A DNA stretch of 32,286 nucleotides, taken from positions 1 to 32,286 of the forward strand of contig DWUT01000118.1 in NCBI GenBank assembly GCA_019120615.1, given 5' to 3'. The translations under genes and the position numbers were made by a program. Source of the stretch: Candidatus Mediterraneibacter norfolkensis. GTDB lineage: Bacteria; Bacillota; Clostridia; Lachnospirales; Lachnospiraceae. Shown here in pieces: positions 15,699 to 23,274 of the stretch. Position 1 is the first letter of the stretch. The number at the start of each line of letters is the position of its first letter. The notes beneath the pieces were generated by a model, which did not search any database, was not told the origin of the DNA, and worked only from the letters and a program-made list of their open reading frames with translations.

Positions 15699-16772
15699 AT
15701 GTACGATTCAATCAGACCGGGAAAGATATGGCTGGATACAGAAGGAAAACGGATCCAGGCTCATGGCGGAAGTATCGTTACAGTGGACAGCACGTTTTAC
15801 TGGTACGGTGAGAATAAGGAAAAGACAACCGGGGAGAATGAGATCTGGCACTGGGGAGTGAGATGCTATTCCTCAAAGGACCTGTATAACTGGAAGGATG
15901 AGGGGATCATCATTCCCCCGGAACCAGGGGATAAAAGTTCACCGCTGCATCCGTCGGCGATGATGGACCGTCCTCACATCATATATAATGAAAAGACAGA
16001 GAAGTATGTGGCATGGCTTAAGATCATGGGAGAACCTGCGGCGTTTGCGGTGCTTACGGCGGATCATATCCTGGGCCCCTATAAAATGGTCAGTCCGAGG
16101 GTAAATCCCTGCGGATGTGAAGCGGGAGACTTTGATCTGCAGGTTGATGCCGACACGAAGAAAGGCTATATTATAAGCGAAAAGCCCCATACGGCAATCT
16201 ACTGTGCCGAGTTGAACGAGGACTATACAGGCGCAGCAGGGAAATGTTCAGAGCATTTCCCGCATACGGCGCCTCCTGAAGCAAGAGAAGCACCGGCACA
16301 CTTTATACGGAACGGACAGCACTATCTGATCACTTCCGGAACGACCGGATATTTTCCAAATGAGTCCGAAGTGTCTGTGGCGGAGGACTGGCATGGGCCA
16401 TACCGGATCCTGGGAAATCCCCATGTTGGCGACCGGAGCAGAACATCCTTTAATTCGCAGATCAGTTCGGTTTTTAAACATCCCGGCAGAAAGGATCTGT
16501 ATATTGCGCTGGCTGACCGTTGGAGGCCGGATCTGCCGGAACTGTACGGAAAGCGGTTTGAGACCGGCGAGGCGGCGGATGAACTTCAGGAGAAGTTCCA
16601 CAGGATCTTTGATCCGGACATTGAGTTCGTTTTCACCGAGGAGGATGCAAAGGATATGAGGATCAATTCTTCTGTATCGGATTATGTATGGCTGCCAATC
16701 CTTTTCCGGGACGGGAAGGTTCAAATTGAATGGCGGGACGAGTGGCGGATCGAGGAGTTCGAATGCTGCTGA
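15699..16772 (+). CDS. GH43-like glycoside hydrolase, exo-beta-1,3-galactanase type
   Basis: The start is ATG 15699 (MYDSIRPGKI) after AAAGGA; the frame is open further upstream into the transporter gene, which is not expected to be used. 357 residues, no signal peptide, one five-bladed propeller domain. GKIWLDTEGKRIQAHGGSIV and STFYWYGENK (residues 8-40) match the start of the GH43 galactanase subgroup. MMDRPHIIYNEKTEKYVAWLK (88-108) is the equivalent of that subgroup's RPxxxYN segment. Gln20-Ala-His-Gly-Gly stands where many GH43 enzymes carry the catalytic-base Asp. It would remove terminal galactose or a related sugar inside the cell. The subfamily is from motif memory, so substrate is uncertain. 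Confidence 0.78.
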   Translation: MYDSIRPGKIWLDTEGKRIQAHGGSIVTVDSTFYWYGENKEKTTGENEIWHWGVRCYSSKDLYNWKDEGIIIPPEPGDKSSPLHPSAMMDRPHIIYNEKTEKYVAWLKIMGEPAAFAVLTADHILGPYKMVSPRVNPCGCEAGDFDLQVDADTKKGYIISEKPHTAIYCAELNEDYTGAAGKCSEHFPHTAPPEAREAPAHFIRNGQHYLITSGTTGYFPNESEVSVAEDWHGPYRILGNPHVGDRSRTSFNSQISSVFKHPGRKDLYIALADRWRPDLPELYGKRFETGEAADELQEKFHRIFDPDIEFVFTEEDAKDMRINSSVSDYVWLPILFRDGKVQIEWRDEWRIEEFECC

Positions 16773-16796
16773 CATCCGCAGGGGCGGAAAAAATCG

Positions 16797-16830
16797 GGAA
16801 AAGACTGGGCAGACACCAGTCCTTTTCCTG
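16797..16830 (+). terminator. Hairpin between the GH43-like and GH78 genes
   Basis: GGAAAAGACTGG (16797-16808) pairs with 16816-16828 with one bulged base. The T run lies inside the stem and only TGTATT follows. It could be a partial terminator that lowers expression of the genes downstream. Confidence 0.45.
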
Positions 16831-16866
16831 TATTCAGAATAAAAAATACCTGCAGGAGGAAAAAAT

Positions 16867-19188
16867 ATGTCTACATCTTTAGGTAAATGGATCACAAACG
16901 GTACAACATCCCCGTTTTATGCGAGAAAGGAGTTTCGTATCACGAAAGAGGTAAGAAAGGCGGAAGCGAAGGTCTGCGGACTGGGACAGTTTATCTTCTA
17001 TATTAATGGAAGAAAAGTCGGGGACCATGAGCTGGATCCGGGCTGGACAGACTATTCCAGGCTGATCCAATATGTGGCTTTTGATGTGACGGACAATCTG
17101 TGCCAGGGGAAAAACGTGCTGGGCGCAGAGGTGGGGAACGGATGGTTCATCAAGACAGATGAGCACTATACTTTTTCCTTCCCGGCGTTTATGCCGCCCA
17201 ACCCGAATCCCTATAAACCTTATGGCAAAGCGCTTGTGCTGGCAATGTCCCTGAAGATCATATATGCTGACGGCACAGAGGAAACGATCGAGGGGGATGA
17301 CAGCTTTAAGGTAAAAGCAGATTCCACAGTGATGAGCAATGTGTACGGCTCTGAGACGGAAGATGGAAGACTGAGACAGGAGGGATGGTGTCTGCCGGGA
17401 TTTGATGCATCCGACTGGGAACAGGCTTCCGTTGTGAAGAAGGAGGATGAGCCGAAAGGAAGGCTCATGGAACAGTTCCAGCCTGCCGTGAAGGTGATCC
17501 GGACTTATGAGGGAAAGGAACTCTCTCCGGCAGGAAACCGTAAGATCTATGACTTTGGTCAGAACATGTCCGGGATGCTGGAATTTGAAGTGAAAGGAAA
17601 AGCAGGTGATAAAGTCCTGGTCTATCCTGCAGAGAAGCTGGGAGAGGACGGAGACGTGGACCAGGTGGCGAAAGGCTGGGTGACGGTTGACTCCTGTATC
17701 ACATACATCATCGGCAGAGATGACAAATGGGAAAAGTTTCGAATGAAATTTACTTATTTCGCCGGACGCTATATCGGCGTGGAGACAGAGAAGGCTGACG
17801 GCACGGAGGAACACCAGATCCTTCTGCGCGGTGTGAAGGCGGATGCTATCAGCAGTGCATGGAAGACGGACGGTTCCTTCCGAAGCGACGATGAGCGGTA
17901 TAACAAGATCTACGATATGGTAGAGAAATCTGTTGAAGCAAATATGGTCAGTGTCCACACGGACTGCCCTACTATCGAGCGGTTTGCATGGCAGGAACCC
18001 AATCATCTGATGGCACCGTCTATCTTCTATATGAAAGACGGGCGGAAGCTGTGGGAGAAGTTCCTTCTGGATATGAGGACAGCACAGCACACCGCGGAGG
18101 ACTATTTCTTCGACTTTGAGGGAAACTGGTTCTATCCGGGAGACGGACTGATGCCCTCCCAGTGTCCCTGCTATATCCCGAATGTGCTGCCGGTGCCGGG
18201 AATGGGAAGTTTTTATGATATCATTCCCTGGGGGAGCACCTGTATTCTGGGAACATACTGGCACTATCTTTTCTACGGTGACAGGAAGATCATCGAGGAC
18301 AACTATGAGGCAGGGATACGGTATCTGAACCATCTCAAGACAAAGGTGACGGAGGACGGATTTATCTGTCATGGTCTGGGCGACTGGGGCAATCCGAAGA
18401 ATGAGCTGGCGAGGGAGAATGTAGAGACTGCGTTCCTCTATGCGGACACGAAGACGCTTGCCCTGTTTGCGGAAATCCTTGGCAGGGAGAAAGATCAGAG
18501 AGAACTGGAAGCTTATGCCAAACAGGTGAAAGAAAACTATAATGAGAAGCTGCTGGTACAACATCCGAAGGAAGGATTCTGGTGCTACCGCTGCTGGGAT
18601 CATCCCGAAGAGATATTTATGACCCAGGCGTCGGAGGCGCTCCCGCTCTACTGGGGGCTGGCGCCGGAGGATAAGGCAGAGGATATCGTGAAGGTGTTCC
18701 GTCATACACTTGAGCAGGAAGGTGCCTTTGTCAGCGGTGAGGTAGGGCTTCCTTATATCATACAGACAGCGCGGGAATACGGTATGAACGATCTGATCGC
18801 GAAATTTATCACAAGGAAAGAACACCCCAGCTATTACGCATTCATCCTGGACGGCATGACCACACTGGGCGAATACTGGGAGAAAAATCCAAGGAGCCAC
18901 TGTCATGATATGATGGGACATATTGTCGAGTGGTACTATAACGGGATCGCGGGAATACAGCCATTAAAGCCGGGCTTTGGAGAGATCCGGATCCGCCCGT
19001 ACCTGCCGGAGGGAATGAAGGCGTTTACATGCACCTATCATTCGGCGGCGGGACCGATCAGTGTGTCGGTGAAAGAGACAGGAGATAAGATCACCCTTGA
19101 GACAAAAGTCCCGGAGAATATCCAGGCGGAGACAGATATAAGTAATCTGGAGCAGCGGGGAAAACAGATAGAGATTATCAGAAGATGA
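16867..19188 (+). CDS. Alpha-L-rhamnosidase, GH78, cytoplasmic
   Basis: 773 residues, ATG 16867 with a very strong AGGAGGA. The N-terminal beta domain contains GLGQFIFYINGRKVGDHELD and PGWTDYSR (38-65). A second beta domain spans about 205-335 (KIYDFGQNMSGMLEFEVKGK). The (alpha/alpha)6 catalytic domain starts near 345, and the C-terminal beta domain has NGIAGIQPLKPGFGEIRIRP. The catalytic motif is DCPTIERFAW (366-375): Asp366 and the proposed acid Glu371 are kept, but the usual Gln-Arg and Thr-Gly-Asp of the family are Thr-Ile and Gln-Glu-Pro. TTLGEYW near 660 supplies the second Glu. No signal peptide. It should release alpha-L-rhamnose from imported glycosides. The following GH43 gene is 54 bp away. 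Confidence 0.9.
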   Translation: MSTSLGKWITNGTTSPFYARKEFRITKEVRKAEAKVCGLGQFIFYINGRKVGDHELDPGWTDYSRLIQYVAFDVTDNLCQGKNVLGAEVGNGWFIKTDEHYTFSFPAFMPPNPNPYKPYGKALVLAMSLKIIYADGTEETIEGDDSFKVKADSTVMSNVYGSETEDGRLRQEGWCLPGFDASDWEQASVVKKEDEPKGRLMEQFQPAVKVIRTYEGKELSPAGNRKIYDFGQNMSGMLEFEVKGKAGDKVLVYPAEKLGEDGDVDQVAKGWVTVDSCITYIIGRDDKWEKFRMKFTYFAGRYIGVETEKADGTEEHQILLRGVKADAISSAWKTDGSFRSDDERYNKIYDMVEKSVEANMVSVHTDCPTIERFAWQEPNHLMAPSIFYMKDGRKLWEKFLLDMRTAQHTAEDYFFDFEGNWFYPGDGLMPSQCPCYIPNVLPVPGMGSFYDIIPWGSTCILGTYWHYLFYGDRKIIEDNYEAGIRYLNHLKTKVTEDGFICHGLGDWGNPKNELARENVETAFLYADTKTLALFAEILGREKDQRELEAYAKQVKENYNEKLLVQHPKEGFWCYRCWDHPEEIFMTQASEALPLYWGLAPEDKAEDIVKVFRHTLEQEGAFVSGEVGLPYIIQTAREYGMNDLIAKFITRKEHPSYYAFILDGMTTLGEYWEKNPRSHCHDMMGHIVEWYYNGIAGIQPLKPGFGEIRIRPYLPEGMKAFTCTYHSAAGPISVSVKETGDKITLETKVPENIQAETDISNLEQRGKQIEIIRR

Positions 19189-19242
19189 TATTTCGAATGA
19201 AACTATTATAATTTATTTCAATAGAAAAAGGAGAGTAAAGAA

Positions 19243-20592
19243 GTGAAAAAGTTTACAAACAAAAGAAATCCGATCCTCCCTCTGGAGTATCACATTCCGG
19301 ACAGCGAGGGCCATGTGATGCCCGACGGAAACTTGTATATCTATGGAAGCTATGACGACAGGGAGGACGTTTACTGCAGCGAGAAATATTATGTTGTCTC
19401 CACACCGGACATGGAGCACTGGACCATCTCGGACGAGTCTCTCACGGGAGATCAGGTTCCCTGGTTCAATGATCCTGATGCGCCGAAGTATCCGGGGATC
19501 GACTGGAGCCACCCCACTCCGTTTATCCGAAAGATGCTGGAGCAGGCTGCGTCTGACGGCGAAGATATGAAAGAAAAGTTTGAGAAGCAGGAAGAAGAGG
19601 AAAAGCCGGCGCTTCTGTTCGCACCGGACTGCATCGAGAAGGACGGAAAATATTATCTCTATTTCTGCATGCAGGATGACAGCGAAGGAGTGGCGGTATC
19701 CGACAGCCCGCAGGGGCCGTTTGGGGATCCGATACAGCTTCCCTGCGGCGGGATCGATCCCGCAGTGTTCATCGACGATGACGGGCAGGCATATTTTTAC
19801 TGGGGACAGCTCTTTTCCCATGGAGTGAAGCTGAATGAGGATATGATCTCCTTTGACAGAGAGGGGATCGTGGATGACCTGGTGACAGAGGAAGAGCATT
19901 TCTTCCATGAGGGATCCTCCATGCGGAAGATCGGAGATACTTATTACTATGTCTATGCGGATATGCAGAGAGGAAAACCCACATCTCTTGGATATGCCAC
20001 CGGAAAGTCGCCGCTGGGCCCATTCACCTACAGAGGAATTATCATTGATAATGCAGACTGTGATCCGGCGAGCTGGAATAATCATGGTTCCATCGAGTGC
20101 GTGAACGGACAGTGGTACGTTTTTTATCACAGGTGCAGCCGGGGTGTACAACAGCACAGACGTCTCTGCATCGAGCCCATCACCATCAATCCGGACGGCT
20201 CTATTGATGAAGTAAATATGACCTCCCAGGGAGTGGGAGAGCCCTTTGCACCGGGAGAGAAGATCCTTGGGTATCAGGCATGCGGTCTGAAAGGAAAGGC
20301 GTATATCGGTGTGGGCGGACTATACGGCGAAAGACTGATGAACCTTGCAGAGGGGGATGAAGCCGTGTTCCGCTATGTGAAAAGCAATAGTCCGTATACG
20401 AGAGCTTCTTTCGAGGCGTCAGGAGACGGAGAGATTGAGATCCTGATGAACGGAGACACAGCGGGTAAGGTGGAGTTTCATGATGGAGTGCAGACCGGAG
20501 ATGAGATCAGTATGCCGGCAGGGGAATATGAAGTGACTCTTCTTATTAATGAAGCGGATGATTTGTGTATTGATTCTATGACCTTGGCATAG
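19243..20592 (+). CDS. GH43 beta-xylosidase/arabinofuranosidase-type glycosidase with C-terminal beta domain
   Basis: 449 residues from GTG 19243, chosen because AAAGGAGAG lies 6 bp upstream. The catalytic residues of the family can be placed: Asp20 (HIPDSEGHVMPDG), Asp172 (GGIDPAVFIDDDG) and Glu223 (FFHEGSSMRK). LFAPDCIEKDGKYYLYF and SWNNHGSIE are also family segments. A charged, helical insert lies at about 90-122 (IRKMLEQAASDGEDMKEKFE and a Glu run) between blades. Residues from about 340 form a beta-rich C-terminal domain resembling CBM6. No signal peptide. It would remove xylose or arabinose side groups from imported oligosaccharides. It closes the glycosidase series and is followed by a terminator. 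Confidence 0.87.
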   Translation: MKKFTNKRNPILPLEYHIPDSEGHVMPDGNLYIYGSYDDREDVYCSEKYYVVSTPDMEHWTISDESLTGDQVPWFNDPDAPKYPGIDWSHPTPFIRKMLEQAASDGEDMKEKFEKQEEEEKPALLFAPDCIEKDGKYYLYFCMQDDSEGVAVSDSPQGPFGDPIQLPCGGIDPAVFIDDDGQAYFYWGQLFSHGVKLNEDMISFDREGIVDDLVTEEEHFFHEGSSMRKIGDTYYYVYADMQRGKPTSLGYATGKSPLGPFTYRGIIIDNADCDPASWNNHGSIECVNGQWYVFYHRCSRGVQQHRRLCIEPITINPDGSIDEVNMTSQGVGEPFAPGEKILGYQACGLKGKAYIGVGGLYGERLMNLAEGDEAVFRYVKSNSPYTRASFEASGDGEIEILMNGDTAGKVEFHDGVQTGDEISMPAGEYEVTLLINEADDLCIDSMTLA

Positions 20593-20650
20593 TGTGTGAT
20601 CCTGTGGGATCATCGGAAATACCGGCAGGCATATCCCGGGGTTACAGGAA

Positions 20651-20700
20651 AAGATCGGCGGCTTTATCCCCGGATGCGGGAAAAACGCCGATCTTATTCT
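20651..20700 (+). terminator. Rho-independent terminator after the second GH43 gene
   Basis: A perfect 10-bp outer stem (AAGATCGGCG 20651-20660, CGCCGATCTT 20686-20695) with an inner CCCG/CGGG stem, then ATTCTTG. Confidence 0.65.
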
Positions 20701-20728
20701 TGTATTAAACACAAAACAAGAATAAAAT
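20694..20728 (+). promoter_or_regulatory. Promoter overlapped by a 10-bp inverted repeat, upstream of the esterase
   Basis: TTGTAT (20700-20705), 17-bp spacer, TAAAAT (20723-20728). The inverted repeat TTATTCTTGT (20694-20703) / ACAAGAATAA (20716-20725) covers both boxes. Such placement fits a repressor operator. Confidence 0.6.
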
Positions 20729-20766
20729 GATATCAGCATAAAAAAGAAAGACAGGAGGAGATTACC

Positions 20767-21600
20767 ATGGCACTGATACAGGTGAATTATTTATCAGAAT
20801 GTCTGATGAGGACCGTACCGGTCAACGTGATCCTGCCGGTGGACAAGCTGACGTTCCCGGGAATGCCGAAGAGGGAGGAGAAGCCTTATAAGACTCTTTA
20901 TCTTCTGCACGGGATTTTCGGAAACTATACGGACTGGGTGTCCGGCACGAAGATACAGAGATGGGCAGAGGAGAAAGACCTCGCCGTAGTGATGCCGTCA
21001 GGCGACAATATGTTCTATGTGGATCAGGAGGAGAGCCATAACTTTTATGGTGAATTTATAGGAAAAGAACTTGTTGATATGACAAGAAAAATGTTTCCAT
21101 TGTCACGAAAACGAGAGGACACTTATATTGCGGGTCTTTCGATGGGCGGATACGGGGCGCTCAGGAACGGACTGAAATACAGTGAGACATTCGGCTGTAT
21201 TGCTTCCCTTTCCGGCGCCATGGTCGTGGACCATATTGCGGAGCGGACGGATGACGTCCCCTTCTTTATCGATTCGAGGAGTTTTGCCCGGAGCATATTC
21301 GGGGATCTGGACAAGGCGGAGGAGAGCGACAAAAATCCAAAGTGGCTTGTGAAGAGACTGAAGGAGGAAGGGAAGGATATCCCGAAGATCTATCTTACCT
21401 GCGGTCTTCAGGATTCTCTGCTCGGGGTAAACCGGGAAATGAGAGATTTTCTGAAAGAGCAGGGCGCGGATGTTACTTATGTAGAAGGGGAAGGCGCCCA
21501 TGAGTGGGATTTCTGGAACCGTTCCATAAAGAACGTGCTGGACTGGCTGCCGCTGGAAGACAGCCAGGCAGGCATGAACAGCGGGAATGTAGGAATCTGA
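20767..21600 (+). CDS. CE1/esterase D-type serine esterase
   Basis: 277 residues, ATG 20767 after CAGGAGGAGA. It is an alpha/beta hydrolase with the oxyanion segment LLHGIFGNYTDW (46-57), nucleophile GLSMGGYG (Ser125), Asp216 (CGLQDSLLG) and His245 (GAHEWDFW). No signal peptide. Related proteins include acetyl xylan and feruloyl esterases and S-formylglutathione hydrolase. Next to a glycosidase operon, an esterase that removes acetyl or phenolic groups from imported oligosaccharides is the likely role. It has its own promoter with an overlapping inverted repeat, so it may be controlled separately. Confidence 0.85.
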   Translation: MALIQVNYLSECLMRTVPVNVILPVDKLTFPGMPKREEKPYKTLYLLHGIFGNYTDWVSGTKIQRWAEEKDLAVVMPSGDNMFYVDQEESHNFYGEFIGKELVDMTRKMFPLSRKREDTYIAGLSMGGYGALRNGLKYSETFGCIASLSGAMVVDHIAERTDDVPFFIDSRSFARSIFGDLDKAEESDKNPKWLVKRLKEEGKDIPKIYLTCGLQDSLLGVNREMRDFLKEQGADVTYVEGEGAHEWDFWNRSIKNVLDWLPLEDSQAGMNSGNVGI

Positions 21601-21638
21601 AATAATTGATATGATCGTTATAAAAAATGAGAGGATTG

Positions 21639-21655
21639 TGATAGAATTTCTATCA
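21639..21655. promoter_or_regulatory. Perfect 17-bp palindrome upstream of the acetyltransferase
   Basis: TGATAGAA and TTCTATCA are separated by one T. It lies 93 bp before the acetyltransferase start, in a short AT-rich intergenic region, and is a likely protein binding site. No clear promoter boxes were found around it. Confidence 0.45.
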
Positions 21656-21686
21656 TAATGAAATTATCATGATGCTATATGTAAAA

Positions 21687-21713
21687 AAGCCGTCGCCGGA
21701 GTGACGGCGGCTT
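21687..21713 (-). terminator. Hairpin with T tract on the minus strand only
   Basis: GCCGTC (21689-21694) pairs with GACGGC (21703-21708), extendable with a bulge to AAGCC/GGCTT. Six T follow only when read on the minus strand. No minus-strand gene is seen to need it. Confidence 0.35.
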
Positions 21714-21747
21714 CAGAAAAGTATCTTGGATCCGGAGGAAAGAGAAA

Positions 21748-22368
21748 ATGGATAATATTGAGAGAAGAGACAGAGAAATGGCGTATATCTCAGACGATGC
21801 GGTGATGGAGGAGCAGAAAGTCTGCCGCAGGATCCTGCAGCGGCTTAATACGGTTGACCGGTCAGATTTCGACGAGATCGGAAAGATCGTGAAGGAACTG
21901 CTGGGGAAATCACAAGGCGCGTTCATCAATCCGCCGTTTTACTGTGATTACGGTTCTCACATTGAGGTTGGAAAGAATTTCTTTGCAAACTATAACTGTA
22001 CCATTATCGACGTGGCGAAAGTGAAGATCGGGGACAACTGCCAGATGGCGCCCAATGTGGCGATCTATACCGCCGGGCACCCGATTCATCCTGTCGCGCG
22101 CAACAGCATGTATGAGTACGGAATCGGCGTGACCATCGGGGACAATGTATGGATCGGCGGCAACACGGTGATCCTGCCGGGAGTACACATCGGGAGTAAT
22201 ACCGTGATCGGAGCCGGGAGTGTGGTCACGAAAGATATCCCGGACTGGAGCGTTGCCGTGGGAAATCCCTGCCGGGTGATCAAACAGATCACAGAGGAGG
22301 ACAAGCAGTATTACTACGGCGACAGGAAATTTGATGATGAGGCGTGGGAGCTGATCTCAAAACTGTAG
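21748..22368 (+). CDS. Sugar O-acetyltransferase, maltose/galactoside acetyltransferase type
   Basis: 206 residues, ATG 21748 with GGAGGAAAG upstream. Residues 1-55 form the short helical N-terminal region of the family. From about 60 a left-handed beta helix of hexapeptide repeats follows (IEVGKNFFANYNCTIIDVAKV, VTIGDNVWIGGNTVILPGV, IGSNTVIGAGSVVTKDIP). The catalytic His lies in TAGHPIHP near 110-117. It would transfer acetyl from acetyl-CoA to a sugar hydroxyl in the cytoplasm, classically to detoxify sugars that are not metabolised. Its place beside a deacetylating-type esterase and glycosidases fits sugar handling. It ends in a strong terminator. Confidence 0.92.
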   Translation: MDNIERRDREMAYISDDAVMEEQKVCRRILQRLNTVDRSDFDEIGKIVKELLGKSQGAFINPPFYCDYGSHIEVGKNFFANYNCTIIDVAKVKIGDNCQMAPNVAIYTAGHPIHPVARNSMYEYGIGVTIGDNVWIGGNTVILPGVHIGSNTVIGAGSVVTKDIPDWSVAVGNPCRVIKQITEEDKQYYYGDRKFDDEAWELISKL

Positions 22369-22425
22369 TATTATCTCAATTATAATGTGGGAGATGGAAA
22401 ACACAAAACAGATATGATAAAATAT

Positions 22426-22472
22426 CAGCGTCGGCACAGAAGGAGTTTCTGTGTCCGGCGCTGTTTTTTATT
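22426..22472 (+). terminator. Rho-independent terminator after the acetyltransferase
   Basis: A long stem (CAGCGTCGGCACAGAA with TTTCTGTGTCCGGCGCTG, mostly paired) is followed directly by TTTTTTATT. Confidence 0.85.
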
Positions 22473-22534
22473 ACATATCATATAATGAAGAAACAGACAG
22501 AGACAACAGAATGAATGAAAGACAGAGGTGACAC

Positions 22535-23257
22535 ATGAGTATCAGACATATGTTATTTGACCTGGACGGCACGCTCCTTCCAATGGTCCAGGATGAGTTT
22601 GTAAAATTTTATATGCCTCTTCTGGCAAAATCCTATATCCAGGCAGGCATCGAGGTGGATCCGAAAGGATTTATCGGCGCCGTGTGGAAGGGTTATGAGG
22701 CGATGGTGAAAAATGACGGGACCCGTACAAACAGGGAGGCGTTCTGGAGCTATATGGAGGATATCCTGCCTACAACTACGGAAGAGTCGGAAGCGCTGGC
22801 TGTCCGTTTTTATGAAGGGGATTTTAATCAGGCGATCCGTTCCACCTCTCCTTCGCCTCTCTCAAACCAGATCGTGAAGACGGCGAAAGAGAGAGGAGTG
22901 CACACATATCTTGCGACCAACCCGGTATTTCCACGGTGCGCGACGCTGAACCGGATCCGCTGGGCGGGGATGGAGGCGGAGGACTTCGAACTGATCACCA
23001 CATATGAGGATAATTCCTACTGCAAACCTAACGTAGAGTACTTCCGGACAGTCCTTGATGAGTTGAAGCTGGATCCTGCGGAGTGCATCATGGTTGGAAA
23101 TGATGTAGAGGAGGATCTGGTGATCCGCCAGCTTGGGGTCAGGACCTATCTGGTGACGGACACCATGGAGAATAAGAAGAACCTTCCCATCCATACAGAC
23201 TATAAGGGAAGCCTGGAGGATCTGCTGGAGTTTGTGCGTAGCATGCCCCTGGACTGA
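22535..23257 (+). CDS. HAD family hydrolase (phosphatase type)
   Basis: 240 residues, ATG 22535 after AGAGGTGA. HAD motif I is DLDGT at residues 9-13, with both Asp residues. Motif II is the Thr in YLATNP near 124-129, motif III the Lys in CKPN and motif IV GNDVEED near 188-194. A helical cap lies between motifs I and II. It is probably a cytoplasmic phosphatase acting on a small phosphorylated metabolite; the substrate cannot be told. A TATAAT at 22481-22486 without a good -35 may be part of its promoter. A LysR gene follows after 17 bp, so the two are probably co-transcribed. Confidence 0.88.
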   Translation: MSIRHMLFDLDGTLLPMVQDEFVKFYMPLLAKSYIQAGIEVDPKGFIGAVWKGYEAMVKNDGTRTNREAFWSYMEDILPTTTEESEALAVRFYEGDFNQAIRSTSPSPLSNQIVKTAKERGVHTYLATNPVFPRCATLNRIRWAGMEAEDFELITTYEDNSYCKPNVEYFRTVLDELKLDPAECIMVGNDVEEDLVIRQLGVRTYLVTDTMENKKNLPIHTDYKGSLEDLLEFVRSMPLD

Positions 23258-23274
23258 CGGAAGGAGGAAACAAT

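Noticed and set aside
16879-18921. A very long open frame on the minus strand inside the GH78 gene
   Set aside because: It mirrors the codon pattern of the clearly identified rhamnosidase, has no ribosome binding site and matches no family.
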